This document shows, in pieces, positions 44,215 through 53,032 of a stretch of 64,000 nucleotides of DNA (its first letter is position 1; every line of letters starts with the position of its first letter). The notes beneath the pieces are model-generated. The model saw nothing but the letters and a program-made list of their open reading frames with translations, searched no databases and was not told the origin of the DNA. A program made the position numbers and the translations under genes. This stretch comes from Jatrophihabitans sp. (lineage in GTDB: Bacteria > Actinomycetota > Actinomycetes > Mycobacteriales > Jatrophihabitantaceae): positions 62,001 through 126,000 of the forward strand of contig DASVQQ010000008.1 in the NCBI GenBank assembly GCA_036389035.1, read 5' to 3'.

Positions 44215-44256
44215 AAAGACCGGCCGCTCGCGCATCACGCGGGCGGCCAGTTTTCT
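44215..44256 (+). terminator. Terminator of protease 2
   Basis: GGCCGCTCGCG (44222-44232) pairs with CGCGGGCGGCC (44238-44248) with one mismatch and a 5-base loop, followed by AGTTTTCT. It closely resembles the terminator after protease 3. Confidence 0.85.
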
Positions 44257-44432
44257 GCTGTTCCGATGCCGTTCGGGCAGTGACCGCAACCTAGACCTGC
44301 ATTTATTGCCTCGTGATCTGCGGCTGTGTGTATGGATAAGGTCAGGTCAATGTATGAAATGGGTGAAGTGACGCAGTCATTCTTCTTGTTTGACTTGTCC
44401 GGTTAGCCGATTACATGCTAAACAGGATTCAC

Positions 44433-44460
44433 CTCGGATTTGCCTCTTTCACTGCTCTCG
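44433..44460 (+). promoter_or_regulatory. 28-bp conserved upstream box, copy 2 (protease 3)
   Basis: This block matches 43082-43109 at 25 of 28 bases, while the flanks do not align well. It lies 122 bases before GTG 44583. See copy 1 for the likely role. Confidence 0.5.
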
Positions 44461-44582
44461 CCCGTTTGCAGCAACAACAGGCGAGATTGAGGAAAAAGTC
44501 GGCCGAGCCCCTGAGCGTGCGTCCCCCGCACGTTCATGAGCGTGCACCCCCTGCGCGCTCACCCCTTATGAGGAGGCTCGTA

Positions 44583-45644
44583 GTGAGACCCACCCGCACT
44601 GTTCGAACCGGCGCAATCGGCGTCGCGATCACCGCGCTGGCAGCAGGAACCCTGCTCCTCGCACCCTCCACCCAGGCCGCCCCCGCTCCGTCTGCCAAGG
44701 CAAGTCCCGCCGCGGCAACCGCGCTGGCCGCCCAGTTGGGCGCCCGGTCCGCCGGCGCCTACCAGAACGCTGCCGGCCAGATGGTCGTCACCGTCACCGA
44801 CGCTGCGGCCGCCACCCAGGTCCGCAACGCCGGAGCGACGGCGCAGCTCGTCAAGCACGGCTCGGCCGCCCTGACCGGCGCCATGAAGGCGCTGGACAAG
44901 CAGGCAAAGGTTCCCGGAACCGCGTGGGCCATCGACGCCAAGACCGGCCAGGTCCTGGTGTCCCTGGACCAGAGCGTGACCGGCGCCAAGCTGGCCAAGG
45001 TCAACGCCGCGGTCACCAAGCTCGGCAGCATGGCTCGCACCGAGCGGGTCGCCGGCACCTTCAGCACGTTCATCCAGGGCGGCGACGCCATCTACGGCGG
45101 CGGCTCGCGCTGCTCGCTCGGCTTCAACGTCCGCAACAGCGCCGGCACCCAGTTCTTCCTGACCGCCGGTCACTGCACCAACCTCGCATATACCTGGTAC
45201 GCCAACTCGTCGAACACCACGGTGCTGGGCAACCGCACGGGCTCCAGCTTCCCGGGCAACGACTACGGGATCGTCCAGTACACCAACACCTCCATCTCCA
45301 AGCCTGGCACTGTCAACCTGTACAACGGCACCAGCCAGGACATCACCTCTGCGGCCAACGCCTTCGTCGGTGAGGCAGTCCGGCGCAGTGGCAGCACCAC
45401 CGGTCTCCGCAGCGGCAGCGTCACGGCGACCAACGCCACGGTGAACTACGCGCAGGGCTCGGTCTACGGCCTGATCCGGACCAACGTCTGCGCTGAGGGT
45501 GGCGACTCGGGCGGCTCGCTGTTCGACGGCACCAAGGCGCTCGGCCTGACCTCAGGTGGCAGTGGTAACTGCAGCACCGGCGGAACGACCTACTTCCAGC
45601 CGGTCACCGAGGCGCTCTCCGTGTACGGCGTGTCGGTCTACTAA
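44583..45644 (+). CDS. Streptogrisin-like S1E serine protease with full propeptide
   Basis: The 353-residue protein has a signal peptide, a full-length S1E propeptide (about 35-165, ending [14 protein letters not shown]) and the mature protease from [17 protein letters not shown]. The triad is in [16 protein letters not shown] and [11 protein letters not shown]. The propeptide acts as folding helper and inhibitor until cleaved. GTG 44583 is eight bases after AGGAGG; the 5' sequence ATGAGGAGGCTCGTAGTGAG is almost the same in all three copies. It is the longest and most complete member of the cluster. Confidence 0.93.
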   Translation: MRPTRTVRTGAIGVAITALAAGTLLLAPSTQAAPAPSAKASPAAATALAAQLGARSAGAYQNAAGQMVVTVTDAAAATQVRNAGATAQLVKHGSAALTGAMKALDKQAKVPGTAWAIDAKTGQVLVSLDQSVTGAKLAKVNAAVTKLGSMARTERVAGTFSTFIQGGDAIYGGGSRCSLGFNVRNSAGTQFFLTAGHCTNLAYTWYANSSNTTVLGNRTGSSFPGNDYGIVQYTNTSISKPGTVNLYNGTSQDITSAANAFVGEAVRRSGSTTGLRSGSVTATNATVNYAQGSVYGLIRTNVCAEGGDSGGSLFDGTKALGLTSGGSGNCSTGGTTYFQPVTEALSVYGVSVY

Positions 45645-45704
45645 GCACCACCGCACAACCCAGCACCACGCAACAAACGCACCAAACGCTTTTCCCTCCA
45701 AGCG

Positions 45705-45749
45705 AAGCCGGCCGTTCGCGCACAGCGCGAGCGGCCGGTTTCCTTTTGC
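45705..45749 (+). terminator. Terminator of protease 3
   Basis: AAGCCGGCCGTTCGCGC (45705-45721) pairs with GCGCGAGCGGCCGGTTT (45725-45741) with minor mismatches, followed by CCTTTTG. Confidence 0.85.
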
Positions 45750-45759
45750 CGCCAGGGTT

Positions 45760-45795
45760 TTCAGCAAGGTCTTCAGCAAGGTCTTCAGCAAGGTC
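45760..45795. repeat. 12-bp tandem repeat, three units
   Basis: TTCAGCAAGGTC occurs three times in tandem, followed by a partial fourth unit. It is outside genes, between protease 3 and the SDR gene. Confidence 0.85.
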
Positions 45796-45812
45796 TCAGC
45801 GCGCAGGTGTGC

Positions 45813-46571
45813 TCAGCGCAGGTGCGAGGCTCCGTTGGCGTCGATGACGCTGCCGCTGATCCACACCGGCGCGTCGGTGGCAAGCCAGGTCACCACCGCG
45901 GCGATCTCGGCGGACGTAGCGACCCGGCCGAACGGGCTCTGGGCCCGCACCGCGTCACCGCCCGGACCTTCCAGGATCTCGCGAGCCATCTCGGTGTCGA
46001 CGAAGCCGGGCGCGACCGCGGCCGCCATGATGCCGTGCGGCGCCAGGGCGATTGCCAGGGACTGGGTCAGGGAGTGCAGCGCTGCCTTGCTCGCGCCGTA
46101 GGCCGAGGTGACGGGCTCGCCGCGGTACGCCCCGCGAGAGCCGACGCTGATCAGCCGGCCACCAGCCGGGCCGGCCGGGCGGTTCAGCAGGTGGTCGACG
46201 GTCAGCCAGGCCAGATTCGCCGGCGCCACCAGGTTGAGGTCCAACGTGGCGCGCCAGGCCTGCTGCCACTCCGAATAGCTGGTGCCGTCGATCGGGTGCC
46301 CGGCATAGACGCCGGCGTTGTTGACCAGCACGTCGAGGTCGCCCAGCCCCTCGATGACCTCGGCGACCAGCCGCGGGCAGGTGTCGGGCAGGGTGAGGTC
46401 ACCGGTCACGGCCAGATGCCCTTTGCCGGGCAGCGCATCGCGAACCTGCTCGGCCGCGGCGGTGTCGCGCCCGGCGTGCACAGCCACCCGGTGCCCGGTC
46501 GCCGCCAGGGCATGCGCGATGGCCGCGCCGATGCCGCGGCTGGCTCCGGTCACCAGGGTGCAGGTCGTCAT
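45813..46571 (-). CDS. Short-chain dehydrogenase/reductase
   Basis: The 252-residue protein has the NAD(P) motif TGASRGIGAAIAHAL, LVNNAGVYAGH, catalytic Ser region LISVGSRGAY and YGASKAALHSL with the Tyr-x3-Lys pair. It ends with ISGSVIDANGASHLR, as in FabG-like reductases. An Arg or Ser after the glycine motif suggests NADPH preference. Substrate unknown. ATG 46571 is divergent from the aminotransferase gene, 57 bases apart. Confidence 0.88.
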   Translation of the reverse strand: MTTCTLVTGASRGIGAAIAHALAATGHRVAVHAGRDTAAAEQVRDALPGKGHLAVTGDLTLPDTCPRLVAEVIEGLGDLDVLVNNAGVYAGHPIDGTSYSEWQQAWRATLDLNLVAPANLAWLTVDHLLNRPAGPAGGRLISVGSRGAYRGEPVTSAYGASKAALHSLTQSLAIALAPHGIMAAAVAPGFVDTEMAREILEGPGGDAVRAQSPFGRVATSAEIAAVVTWLATDAPVWISGSVIDANGASHLR

Positions 46572-46628
46572 GGCGGCGACGTTACCCGGCGGGTTCCCTG
46601 GCAGGCGTGGCGATGAGAGAGTGTGGCC

Positions 46629-47849
46629 ATGAGTTTCGATGTCGCGGCTGTCCGAGCCCAGTTCCCGTCCCTGGCCGCCGGCACGGCGTACTTCGACGGG
46701 CCGGGCGGCTCGCAGACGCCCCAAGTGGTCGCCAGCGCCATCCACGACACGCTGGTGTCCTCGATCGCCAACCGGGGCCTTGTCACCCGGGCCGAGCGCA
46801 ACGCCGATGAGGTCGTGCATGCCATGCGGGCGGCGATGGCCGACCTGCTCGGCGCCGATCCGCGCGGCATCGTGTTCGGGCGCAGCATGACCCAGCTGAC
46901 CTTCGACGTGGGGCGGGCGCTGGCCAAGACCTGGTCACCCGGTGACGAGGTGGTGGTCAGCCGGCTGGACCACGACGCCAACGTCCGCCCTTGGGTGATC
47001 GTGGCCGAGAACGCCGGCGCGACCGTGCGCTGGATCGACTTCGACCCCGAGTCCACCGAACTGCGCGTCGAGCACGTCGCCGAGCAACTGAGCGAGCGCA
47101 CCCGGCTGGTCGCGGTGACCGGCGCCTCGAACCTGATCGGCACCCGTCCCGACCTGGCGGCGATCGCCGAGCGGGTGCACGGCGTCGGCGCGCTGCTCTA
47201 CGTCGACGGGGTGCACCTGGCCGCGCACGCCGGCATCGACATCGCCGCGCTGGGCGCGGACTTCTTCGTCTGCTCGCCCTACAAGTTCTTCGGCCCGCAC
47301 TGCGGGGTGCTGGCCGCGAGCCCGGACCTGCTGGAGACGCTGCACCCGGACAAGCTGCTGCCCGCGACCGACGACGTTCCCGAGCGCTTCGAGCTGGGCA
47401 CCCTGCCCTACGAGCTGATGGCCGGCACCACCGCGGTGGTCGACTTCATCGCCGACCTGGGCCGCATCGCCGGCGTCGACTCCGCCGGTGGTGGTGACAG
47501 GCGCGAGCGCATCCTCGCCTCGATGCGCGCCGCCGAGGAGTACGAGGACGCGCTGCGGCGGCGCATCGAATCGGCCCTGGCCGACTTCGAGACCGTGACG
47601 CTGCACTCGCGCGCCCGGCACCGCACCCCGACGCTGCTGCTGACCTTCGCCGACCGCTCGGTGCAGGATGCTTACCGGTTCCTCGCCGAACTCGACATCA
47701 ACGCCCCTGCCGACTCGTTCTACGCCTACGAGCCCGCCCGACGGCTGGGCCTGCCCGATGAGGGCGGGCTGCGGATCGGCCTGGCGCCCTACAACGACGA
47801 CTCCGACGTCGACCGGCTGCTCGACGGGCTCACCAAGTTCACCAGCTAG
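46629..47849 (+). CDS. Cysteine desulfurase-like class V aminotransferase
   Basis: The 406-residue PLP enzyme reads AYFDGPGGSQTPQVVASAI, then GASNLIGTRPDLAAIA and LYVDGVHLAAHAGID. The cofactor lysine is in CSPYKFFGPHCG. It resembles cysteine-desulfurase-like proteins of unknown substrate (CsdA/kynureninase-like branch), and no Cys loop like SSGSSC is present. ATG 46629 is used; GTG 46623 is an alternative. No sulfur-carrier gene is beside it. Confidence 0.85.
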   Translation: MSFDVAAVRAQFPSLAAGTAYFDGPGGSQTPQVVASAIHDTLVSSIANRGLVTRAERNADEVVHAMRAAMADLLGADPRGIVFGRSMTQLTFDVGRALAKTWSPGDEVVVSRLDHDANVRPWVIVAENAGATVRWIDFDPESTELRVEHVAEQLSERTRLVAVTGASNLIGTRPDLAAIAERVHGVGALLYVDGVHLAAHAGIDIAALGADFFVCSPYKFFGPHCGVLAASPDLLETLHPDKLLPATDDVPERFELGTLPYELMAGTTAVVDFIADLGRIAGVDSAGGGDRRERILASMRAAEEYEDALRRRIESALADFETVTLHSRARHRTPTLLLTFADRSVQDAYRFLAELDINAPADSFYAYEPARRLGLPDEGGLRIGLAPYNDDSDVDRLLDGLTKFTS

Positions 47850-47957
47850 CTTCGCTCGTATGAAGGAGCCTCAGACAGCCGTCGAACACTCGGGTATCTT
47901 CCGCGAGCGGAGCTGCCCCGAACACGCTGGGCACGCACGTCACACGGTGTTCGCAAG

Positions 47958-48017
47958 GTGATCTACCGCGACCCCGACGGCAACGAGACCGGCTTCGGCG
48001 GCGCCCCTTCCGAGTGA
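47958..48017 (+). pseudogene. C-terminal remnant of a glyoxalase/VOC-family gene
   Basis: The reading VIYRDPDGNETGFGGAPSE then TGA matches the usual C-terminal end of VOC-fold proteins (RDPDGNExGFGG). Nothing upstream in frame matches the rest, so it is the last 19 codons of a lost gene. The last codons of the leftward fusion gene are read through its antisense strand. Confidence 0.65.
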
Positions 48018-50725
48018 TCGGCGCGGGAGTGATCGGCGCGGGAGTGACCGTCGCGGGCCAGCCGGGTGATGGCCTGCTCCAGGCGGTTCACCCCGATGTT
48101 CGCGGCCACGCCGGCGATGAGGCAGGCCAGGACGACGACGGCCCGGGGGACTCCGGCGTCGAGCAGCGGCGGCCACACCACCCAGTGCGTCAGGTAGATC
48201 CACAGGGAGGCCGATGCGAGGCGGCTGAGCAGCGGCGCCAGCAGCCGGGGCGCCGGAAGCGAGGGCAGCCAGATGAGCAGCAGCAGCCCGGCCTGCACGG
48301 CCAGATCCCGCACCGGGTTGTCCGGGAAGTACCCGTGCAGGGTGATCAGCACCAACCCGCTCATCAGCAGCCGCCCGATGAGCCCGGTGCTGACCTGAAT
48401 GAGCCAGCCGAGCGCGAAGATCCAGAACACCAGGTGTGGTCGGCTGACTTGCAGGGTGGTGGCCCCCGCGCCGAAAAGGTCGGCGCAGAGCAGCAAACCG
48501 AGTGCCAGTAGCACGGCCGGCAGCAGTGCCCGATGCCGGCGTTCGAGCCGCCGAACGGCCGGCACCGCCAGCAGGATCGCCAGCACTGCCAGGATGCCCA
48601 CCAGCGCCTCGACGAACCAGAAGTTCCAGGCCTGGGTCCAGTTCGGCGGACCGAGGACGTGGTTGAGCAGCACGACGTTGGTCCAGCCATAGCTGTCATC
48701 GACTGCCGCCACCAGCCCGATGTAGAGCACGCTCGGCACTGCGAGCCGCGCCAGGGAGCGCAGCAGCCCGTCGATCCGGTCGCTGTCCCGGATGGCCGCC
48801 AGCGGGAAGCGGGCGAAGGTGTAGCCGGCCACCCCGAGCAGCAGGTGCGCTCCGCCGTGGACCGTGGTGACCTTCAGGTGCACCAGGACCACCATCACGA
48901 TCGCCACCGCGCGCAGCACCAAGCCGGTGTCCAAGTCGGCCACCCACCGCCGTCGCCAGGGGCGGGCACCGGCGGGGCCGGGCTGCGCCGGTGGCTGGAC
49001 GGCAGCGGTGGTAGTCGCCAGATTCTGGCCGCCGGCGCCGGCCAGTTCGCGGATGCTCAACTGCGGCCAGCTGAGCGGCAGCCGCCCCAGCAGCTTTTCA
49101 AGCCGGAACGCCATCTCGACGAAGCTCAGCGAATCCCCACCCAGCTCGACGAAGCTGGCGTCGGGGTCGACCCGGTCATAGCCCAGCACCTCGGCGAAGG
49201 CGGCCCGGACCGCACCCATCAGGTCGGCGGCCTCCGGGTCGGCGCCCACCAGCTCGCCGCCCACCAGGTCGGCGGCCTCCGGGTCACCGCCTTCCAGCTC
49301 GGCGCCTTCCAGATAGGCGGTCTCCAGATCGATACCTACCGAGTCAGCGCTGTCCAGGTCGCCCGGGTTCGTGAGCACGTCGAGGTGACGGAGCGCGGCG
49401 AGGTCGGGCTTGCCGTTGGGCAGCAGCGGCAGCGCGGGGTAGCGGCGAACCGACACCAGGCCCGGGGGCAGGCAGGTCAGCCGGGCGGCGGCGTCGCGCA
49501 CCAGCAGCGGGTCGGCGGTGGTCACCGCGACCAGCAGCCGCTGGTCATCACTCAGGCAGACCAGGGTCGGGTCGAAGGCGGTGAGCGCCGACTGGAGCCG
49601 GTCCAGATCGATCCGGTGGCCGAGCAGCTTCGCGAACCGGCTGGTCCGGCCCACCACCTGGAACAGCCCGTCCGCCCGTTGCCGGCCGAGGTCGCCGGTG
49701 CGCAGCTCGGTCAGCGCCGGCTCTCCGGCCAGGTCGCCGACGTCCTCGGCGTAGCCCATCATCACGTTCGGTCCCGAATAGGCGAGCTCGCCGACCCCGT
49801 CAGCGTCCGGTTGGTCGACCCGGAGCGCGCCACCGGGGACCGGGCGGCCGATGCAGTCCGGGTGCGCACCGGCCTGCGACGGGTGCAGGTAGGCCATCCG
49901 GGCGGTGGCCTCGGTCTGGCCGTACATCACGTAGAGCTGCCAGCCGTGCCGCTCGCCGAGGCCGGCGAGCCGGCGGACCTCGGCCGGGTCCAGCCGCCCG
50001 CCGGCGCACGTCACGTAACGCAGGCTCGGGACGTCGTACCAGCGCTCGGAGGTCCGGTTGAGCAACGCGAAGGTGTGCGGGACCGCGGCGAAGGAGGTCA
50101 CCGAGTGGGATCGGGCCAGCGACCACAGCTCGGGTTCGATGACCGAGCGCTCGGTCAGCACGACACTCGCCCCGACCTCGAGATGGCTGTGCAGCACGGA
50201 CAGCCCGTAGCTGTAGGCCAGCGGCAGGCTGGTCATCGCCCGGTCCTCGGGCGTCAGGCCGAGGTAGTCGGCGATGGCGGCGGCATTGCTCTGCAGGTTG
50301 GTCGCGGACAGCCGGACCAGCTTGGGCGAGCCGGTCGAGCCTGACGTCGACAGCAGCAACCGCAGCTCGGGATGCGGGTCGTGACGGCTGGTCAGCCGCC
50401 GTTCCTGCCAACCGTCCGGCCCCACCACCAGATCGGGGTCGAAGCGGGTGAGGATCTCGGACACCTGCTCGCCGCGAGCGGCGTCGACCAGGATCACCGG
50501 GTGACCGCCCCGCAGGGCCGCGAGGTAGGTCACCACGGAGCCGAGCGTGTTGCTCCCGTGCAGCAGCAACAGCCGCCGCTGGTCACCGAGCCGGTCCAAG
50601 GTCTCATCGACGAGAAGGTCGAGGTCGGCATAGGACACGATCTCTTCGCCACTCAGCAGAGCTGGCGCCTGCCCGAAGCCGGCCAACCGGTCGATGAAGC
50701 TGTCGCTCCGAACCAACGCTCGCAC
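47963..50725 (-). CDS. Adenylation domain - carrier protein - membrane acyltransferase fusion
   Basis: Residues about 25-480 are an AMP-binding adenylation domain (LLLSTSGSTGSPKLVRLSAT, YVMYGQTEATARMAYLHP, ELRTGDLGRQRADGLFQVVG). An acidic linker with pentapeptide-like repeats follows. About 510-590 is a carrier protein (DPDASFVELGGDSLSFVEMA with the phosphopantetheine Ser). From about 620 to 900 there are about ten membrane segments resembling an acyltransferase-3 domain. It should activate an acid, hold it as a thioester and transfer it at the membrane. GTG 50725 follows GGAGGTGCTG; a TTG at 50737 would add four residues. An iron-box-like site lies upstream. Confidence 0.8.
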   Translation of the reverse strand: MRALVRSDSFIDRLAGFGQAPALLSGEEIVSYADLDLLVDETLDRLGDQRRLLLLHGSNTLGSVVTYLAALRGGHPVILVDAARGEQVSEILTRFDPDLVVGPDGWQERRLTSRHDPHPELRLLLSTSGSTGSPKLVRLSATNLQSNAAAIADYLGLTPEDRAMTSLPLAYSYGLSVLHSHLEVGASVVLTERSVIEPELWSLARSHSVTSFAAVPHTFALLNRTSERWYDVPSLRYVTCAGGRLDPAEVRRLAGLGERHGWQLYVMYGQTEATARMAYLHPSQAGAHPDCIGRPVPGGALRVDQPDADGVGELAYSGPNVMMGYAEDVGDLAGEPALTELRTGDLGRQRADGLFQVVGRTSRFAKLLGHRIDLDRLQSALTAFDPTLVCLSDDQRLLVAVTTADPLLVRDAAARLTCLPPGLVSVRRYPALPLLPNGKPDLAALRHLDVLTNPGDLDSADSVGIDLETAYLEGAELEGGDPEAADLVGGELVGADPEAADLMGAVRAAFAEVLGYDRVDPDASFVELGGDSLSFVEMAFRLEKLLGRLPLSWPQLSIRELAGAGGQNLATTTAAVQPPAQPGPAGARPWRRRWVADLDTGLVLRAVAIVMVVLVHLKVTTVHGGAHLLLGVAGYTFARFPLAAIRDSDRIDGLLRSLARLAVPSVLYIGLVAAVDDSYGWTNVVLLNHVLGPPNWTQAWNFWFVEALVGILAVLAILLAVPAVRRLERRHRALLPAVLLALGLLLCADLFGAGATTLQVSRPHLVFWIFALGWLIQVSTGLIGRLLMSGLVLITLHGYFPDNPVRDLAVQAGLLLLIWLPSLPAPRLLAPLLSRLASASLWIYLTHWVVWPPLLDAGVPRAVVVLACLIAGVAANIGVNRLEQAITRLARDGHSRADHSRADHSEGAPPKPVSLPSGSR

Positions 50726-50745
50726 CAGCACCTCCAAGGGCCAAG

Positions 50746-50764
50746 GTAGGTGAGGCTACCCTAA
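50746..50764 (-). promoter_or_regulatory. Iron-box-like (DmdR/IdeR) site upstream of the fusion gene
   Basis: The minus strand reads TTAGGGTAGCCTCACCTAC, which matches the remembered actinobacterial iron box TTAGGTTAGGCTCACCTAA at 16 of 19 positions. It sits 21 bases before the GTG start. Such a site would let a DtxR-type regulator repress the gene when iron is plentiful. Confidence 0.65.
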
Positions 50765-50808
50765 CTAAAGCTCGACCGGCCTCGGGGGTTCGGTTCAGCG
50801 TGCGGTCT

Positions 50809-51742
50809 TCAGATGCCGCCGCGGCGGCCTGAGCGAACCGCGAACGCATCGAGTGCCGCGAGCACTTCCGGCGCGCTGTAGCGGCGGTAGCGCTGCCTGC
50901 CAGAGACTTTCGTCAGCACGCCTGCCTCAAGGAGCTGTTCGATCGCACGCAACGCGGCCGGAGCGGTGATGCCGAGTTGGTGCTGCACCAAGGGAGAATC
51001 CACGATGGGCTGGCCGAGCAACAGGTCAGCCACCCGCCACGCGGATGCGCCACGTCGCGCGGTGACGCTGGCGTTCCATCAGTCGCGGACCGCATGTAGC
51101 TCGGCCACCAGCGTCCGACCGTTGTTTACCGCGGCGAACGTCGCGTTGGACAGCCGCTCCACGATCGGTTCCGGATCGCCCTCTCGATAGGCGGTCAGCG
51201 CGGCAAAGTAGCTGTTGGTGTCAGCGAGCAGTCCGGCGGAGACCGGCACCGTGACCTGTCTGGTCAGTCCTTTCGCGCGAAGAATGCTGTGGACCAGCGC
51301 GCGGCCGGTACGGCCGTTGCCATCCGAAAATGGATGGATGGTTTCGAACTGGGCATGGGCGATCGCGGCATGGATCAACGGTGGCAGGTCATTGCGGCTG
51401 AGGAACGTCTCCAGGTCGACGATCGCGGCCGGCACCCGCCGAGGGTGGGGCGGGACGAACAACGCGCCGTGCGAGACCAGTCAGAGCCGCCCACCCAGTT
51501 CTGCACGTCGCGCCACCTGCCTGCCCACTCGGGATAAGTCGGGGCCATCAACGCGGAGTGCATGCCGAGGATTGCGGCGCTGTCGAGGTGGTCTGCCAAT
51601 GCGATGGCTGCCTTCATCGCTGTGGTGTTGGCGACGATGATTGTGGCGTTCTGACGGCTGGTGTCGCCCAGTTCAGCCAGGGCTATCGCTTTCGCGGACG
51701 CGGTCAGGTTCTCGATACGGGACGAGGCGACAGACTCTACCT
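50809..51742 (-). pseudogene. Decayed fic (Fic/DOC AMPylase) gene with C-terminal winged-helix domain
   Basis: Three consecutive pieces together give a Fic protein. The first has SSRIENLTASAKAIALAELG and GRWRDVQNWVGGSD; then a frame change near 51475 leads to ALFVPPHPRRVPAAIVDLET and the Fic motif HPFSDGNGRTGRAL. A TGA at 51079-51081 after AELHAVRD interrupts what continues as WNASVTARRG and a winged-helix tail. The 5' end is also missing, with TAG just upstream of the first homologous codon. The Fic core residues are intact, so inactivation looks recent. Confidence 0.85.
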
Positions 51743-51908
51743 AGCAACGGATAGCCGATATTGTTTACTTAGCGTCATCGTGAGTAACGATTAGCGTGCT
51801 CGCGGTTGCACACCTCCGCTGCCTTCAGATCAGGTGTCCCAAGGCCGCCTTAGCGAGCGAGACTTGACAGGAGGCGAACTTGACAGCGTGCGGCAAATCG
51901 GTGCTTCT

Positions 51909-52709
51909 TTAGCGTCTGCGCTCGGAGGCAAGGATCTGCGGCAGCAGCAGGTCGAAGACTTCTAGGAACAAGTCGTCGCCTGCTTCCGCGATTCGTTGAC
52001 GAAGCTCATCAAGCAGCCCTGCGCGGTAGAGGCTATGACAAGTCGTACAAGCGACCAGGACCGGTGGCCAGGTGAGCCGTGCACGGGGAAGCGGTGGCCG
52101 CATTTCTAAGATCCATTGCCAGTCGGTGTCCTCGCAGAAAACACACGAGTGATCGGCTCTGGGATCAAACTGCTCGTAACTAACGAGCCCTTGGAAGACC
52201 GCGCCAGGGGTATCCAGAGATGCGTGGTAACCGGGTGGGTCCGCGGCAGGCAATTCTGGGCGTAGGGACTCGTAGGGCGCGGAGGTTAGCGCCGGAAGGT
52301 CCAGTGGGCTAGGTGGCCGCGCCACGGCCAGGGAGACGTCGGTGAAGAAGGCCACATCGACGACGATCTCACTGGTCACATACCGCTGCGTATCCAGCTC
52401 CTGACCGTCAAAGGTCAGTGTTGCGGGGGTCGGGTTCGTATTTTCAAGGCGAGAGTAGTAACGGACGTCCCTCATGGCAGGGTCAGGCCAGGGGTAGAAA
52501 CCCAACAGGTTCGAGAAGCGATATCGGCCTAGGAATGCTGCTTCCTCGATGACCCCCTCTGGCTCCAAGCGGTAGGTCACATACAGCGGCTCGGAGGTGC
52601 TGACCGTCCGGAACTCGACTGCCACGGCCTTGGTCTTGCGGTCCTCGCTCCAGCTCAGGTCTTGCACTCGCGCGCTGATATAGCCGGGTGGAGCTATCGG
52701 TATGCGCAT
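51909..52709 (-). CDS. Hypothetical protein with two CxxC pairs
   Basis: I do not recognise this 266-residue protein. The N-terminal 170 residues look like beta-rich, soluble sequence. Residues about 195-245 contain CVFC and CTTCHSLYRAG, two pairs suited to a zinc site, as in some HNH-like or zinc-ribbon proteins, but no HNH triad is clear. Codon use is less GC-biased than the core genes, suggesting acquisition. The ATG at 52709 has no strong ribosome site. Confidence 0.6.
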   Translation of the reverse strand: MRIPIAPPGYISARVQDLSWSEDRKTKAVAVEFRTVSTSEPLYVTYRLEPEGVIEEAAFLGRYRFSNLLGFYPWPDPAMRDVRYYSRLENTNPTPATLTFDGQELDTQRYVTSEIVVDVAFFTDVSLAVARPPSPLDLPALTSAPYESLRPELPAADPPGYHASLDTPGAVFQGLVSYEQFDPRADHSCVFCEDTDWQWILEMRPPLPRARLTWPPVLVACTTCHSLYRAGLLDELRQRIAEAGDDLFLEVFDLLLPQILASERRR

Positions 52710-53032
52710 GATCGAGGTCCGTTCCGCGCGCTCAACCTACGTTTCAAGCGAATGCCTCGCAGTCAAGCGCAGTTCTAGCGCGTTGACAGCGCTCATGGAT
52801 GATCTTGTTCAACGATCAGCACCCTAGCAGCGCTGCGGTATGCCGCTCCTCTGACAACCGGGTATCGCCACGAGGCTGAGAGGCCCGACCCGGCGCCCCG
52901 TGGTGGAGCTGACAGGGGTCGGCTCGGAAATTACGGGAGGTCTCGACGAGCTACCGGTGCAACAGTCAACCAGCTCGCCACCGTTTGAGTGTCAACCCGG
53001 ACTCGCCCGGGTGGGTAGAAGGGACAACTCAG
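52710..53032. other. 323-base intergenic region with no recognised feature
   Basis: No gene, hairpin or repeat is clear. It must hold the divergent promoters of the CxxC protein and the small secreted protein; consensus elements are not obvious. Confidence 0.5.

Larger units (their letters stand above)
44120..44582. other. 463-base intergenic region between proteases 2 and 3
   Basis: It holds the terminator of protease 2 (44215-44256), an AT-rich stretch, the conserved 28-bp box (44433-44460) and the leader of protease 3. No additional gene is seen. TTGACT at 44390-44395 may be a -35 element, with no clear -10. Confidence 0.6.
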
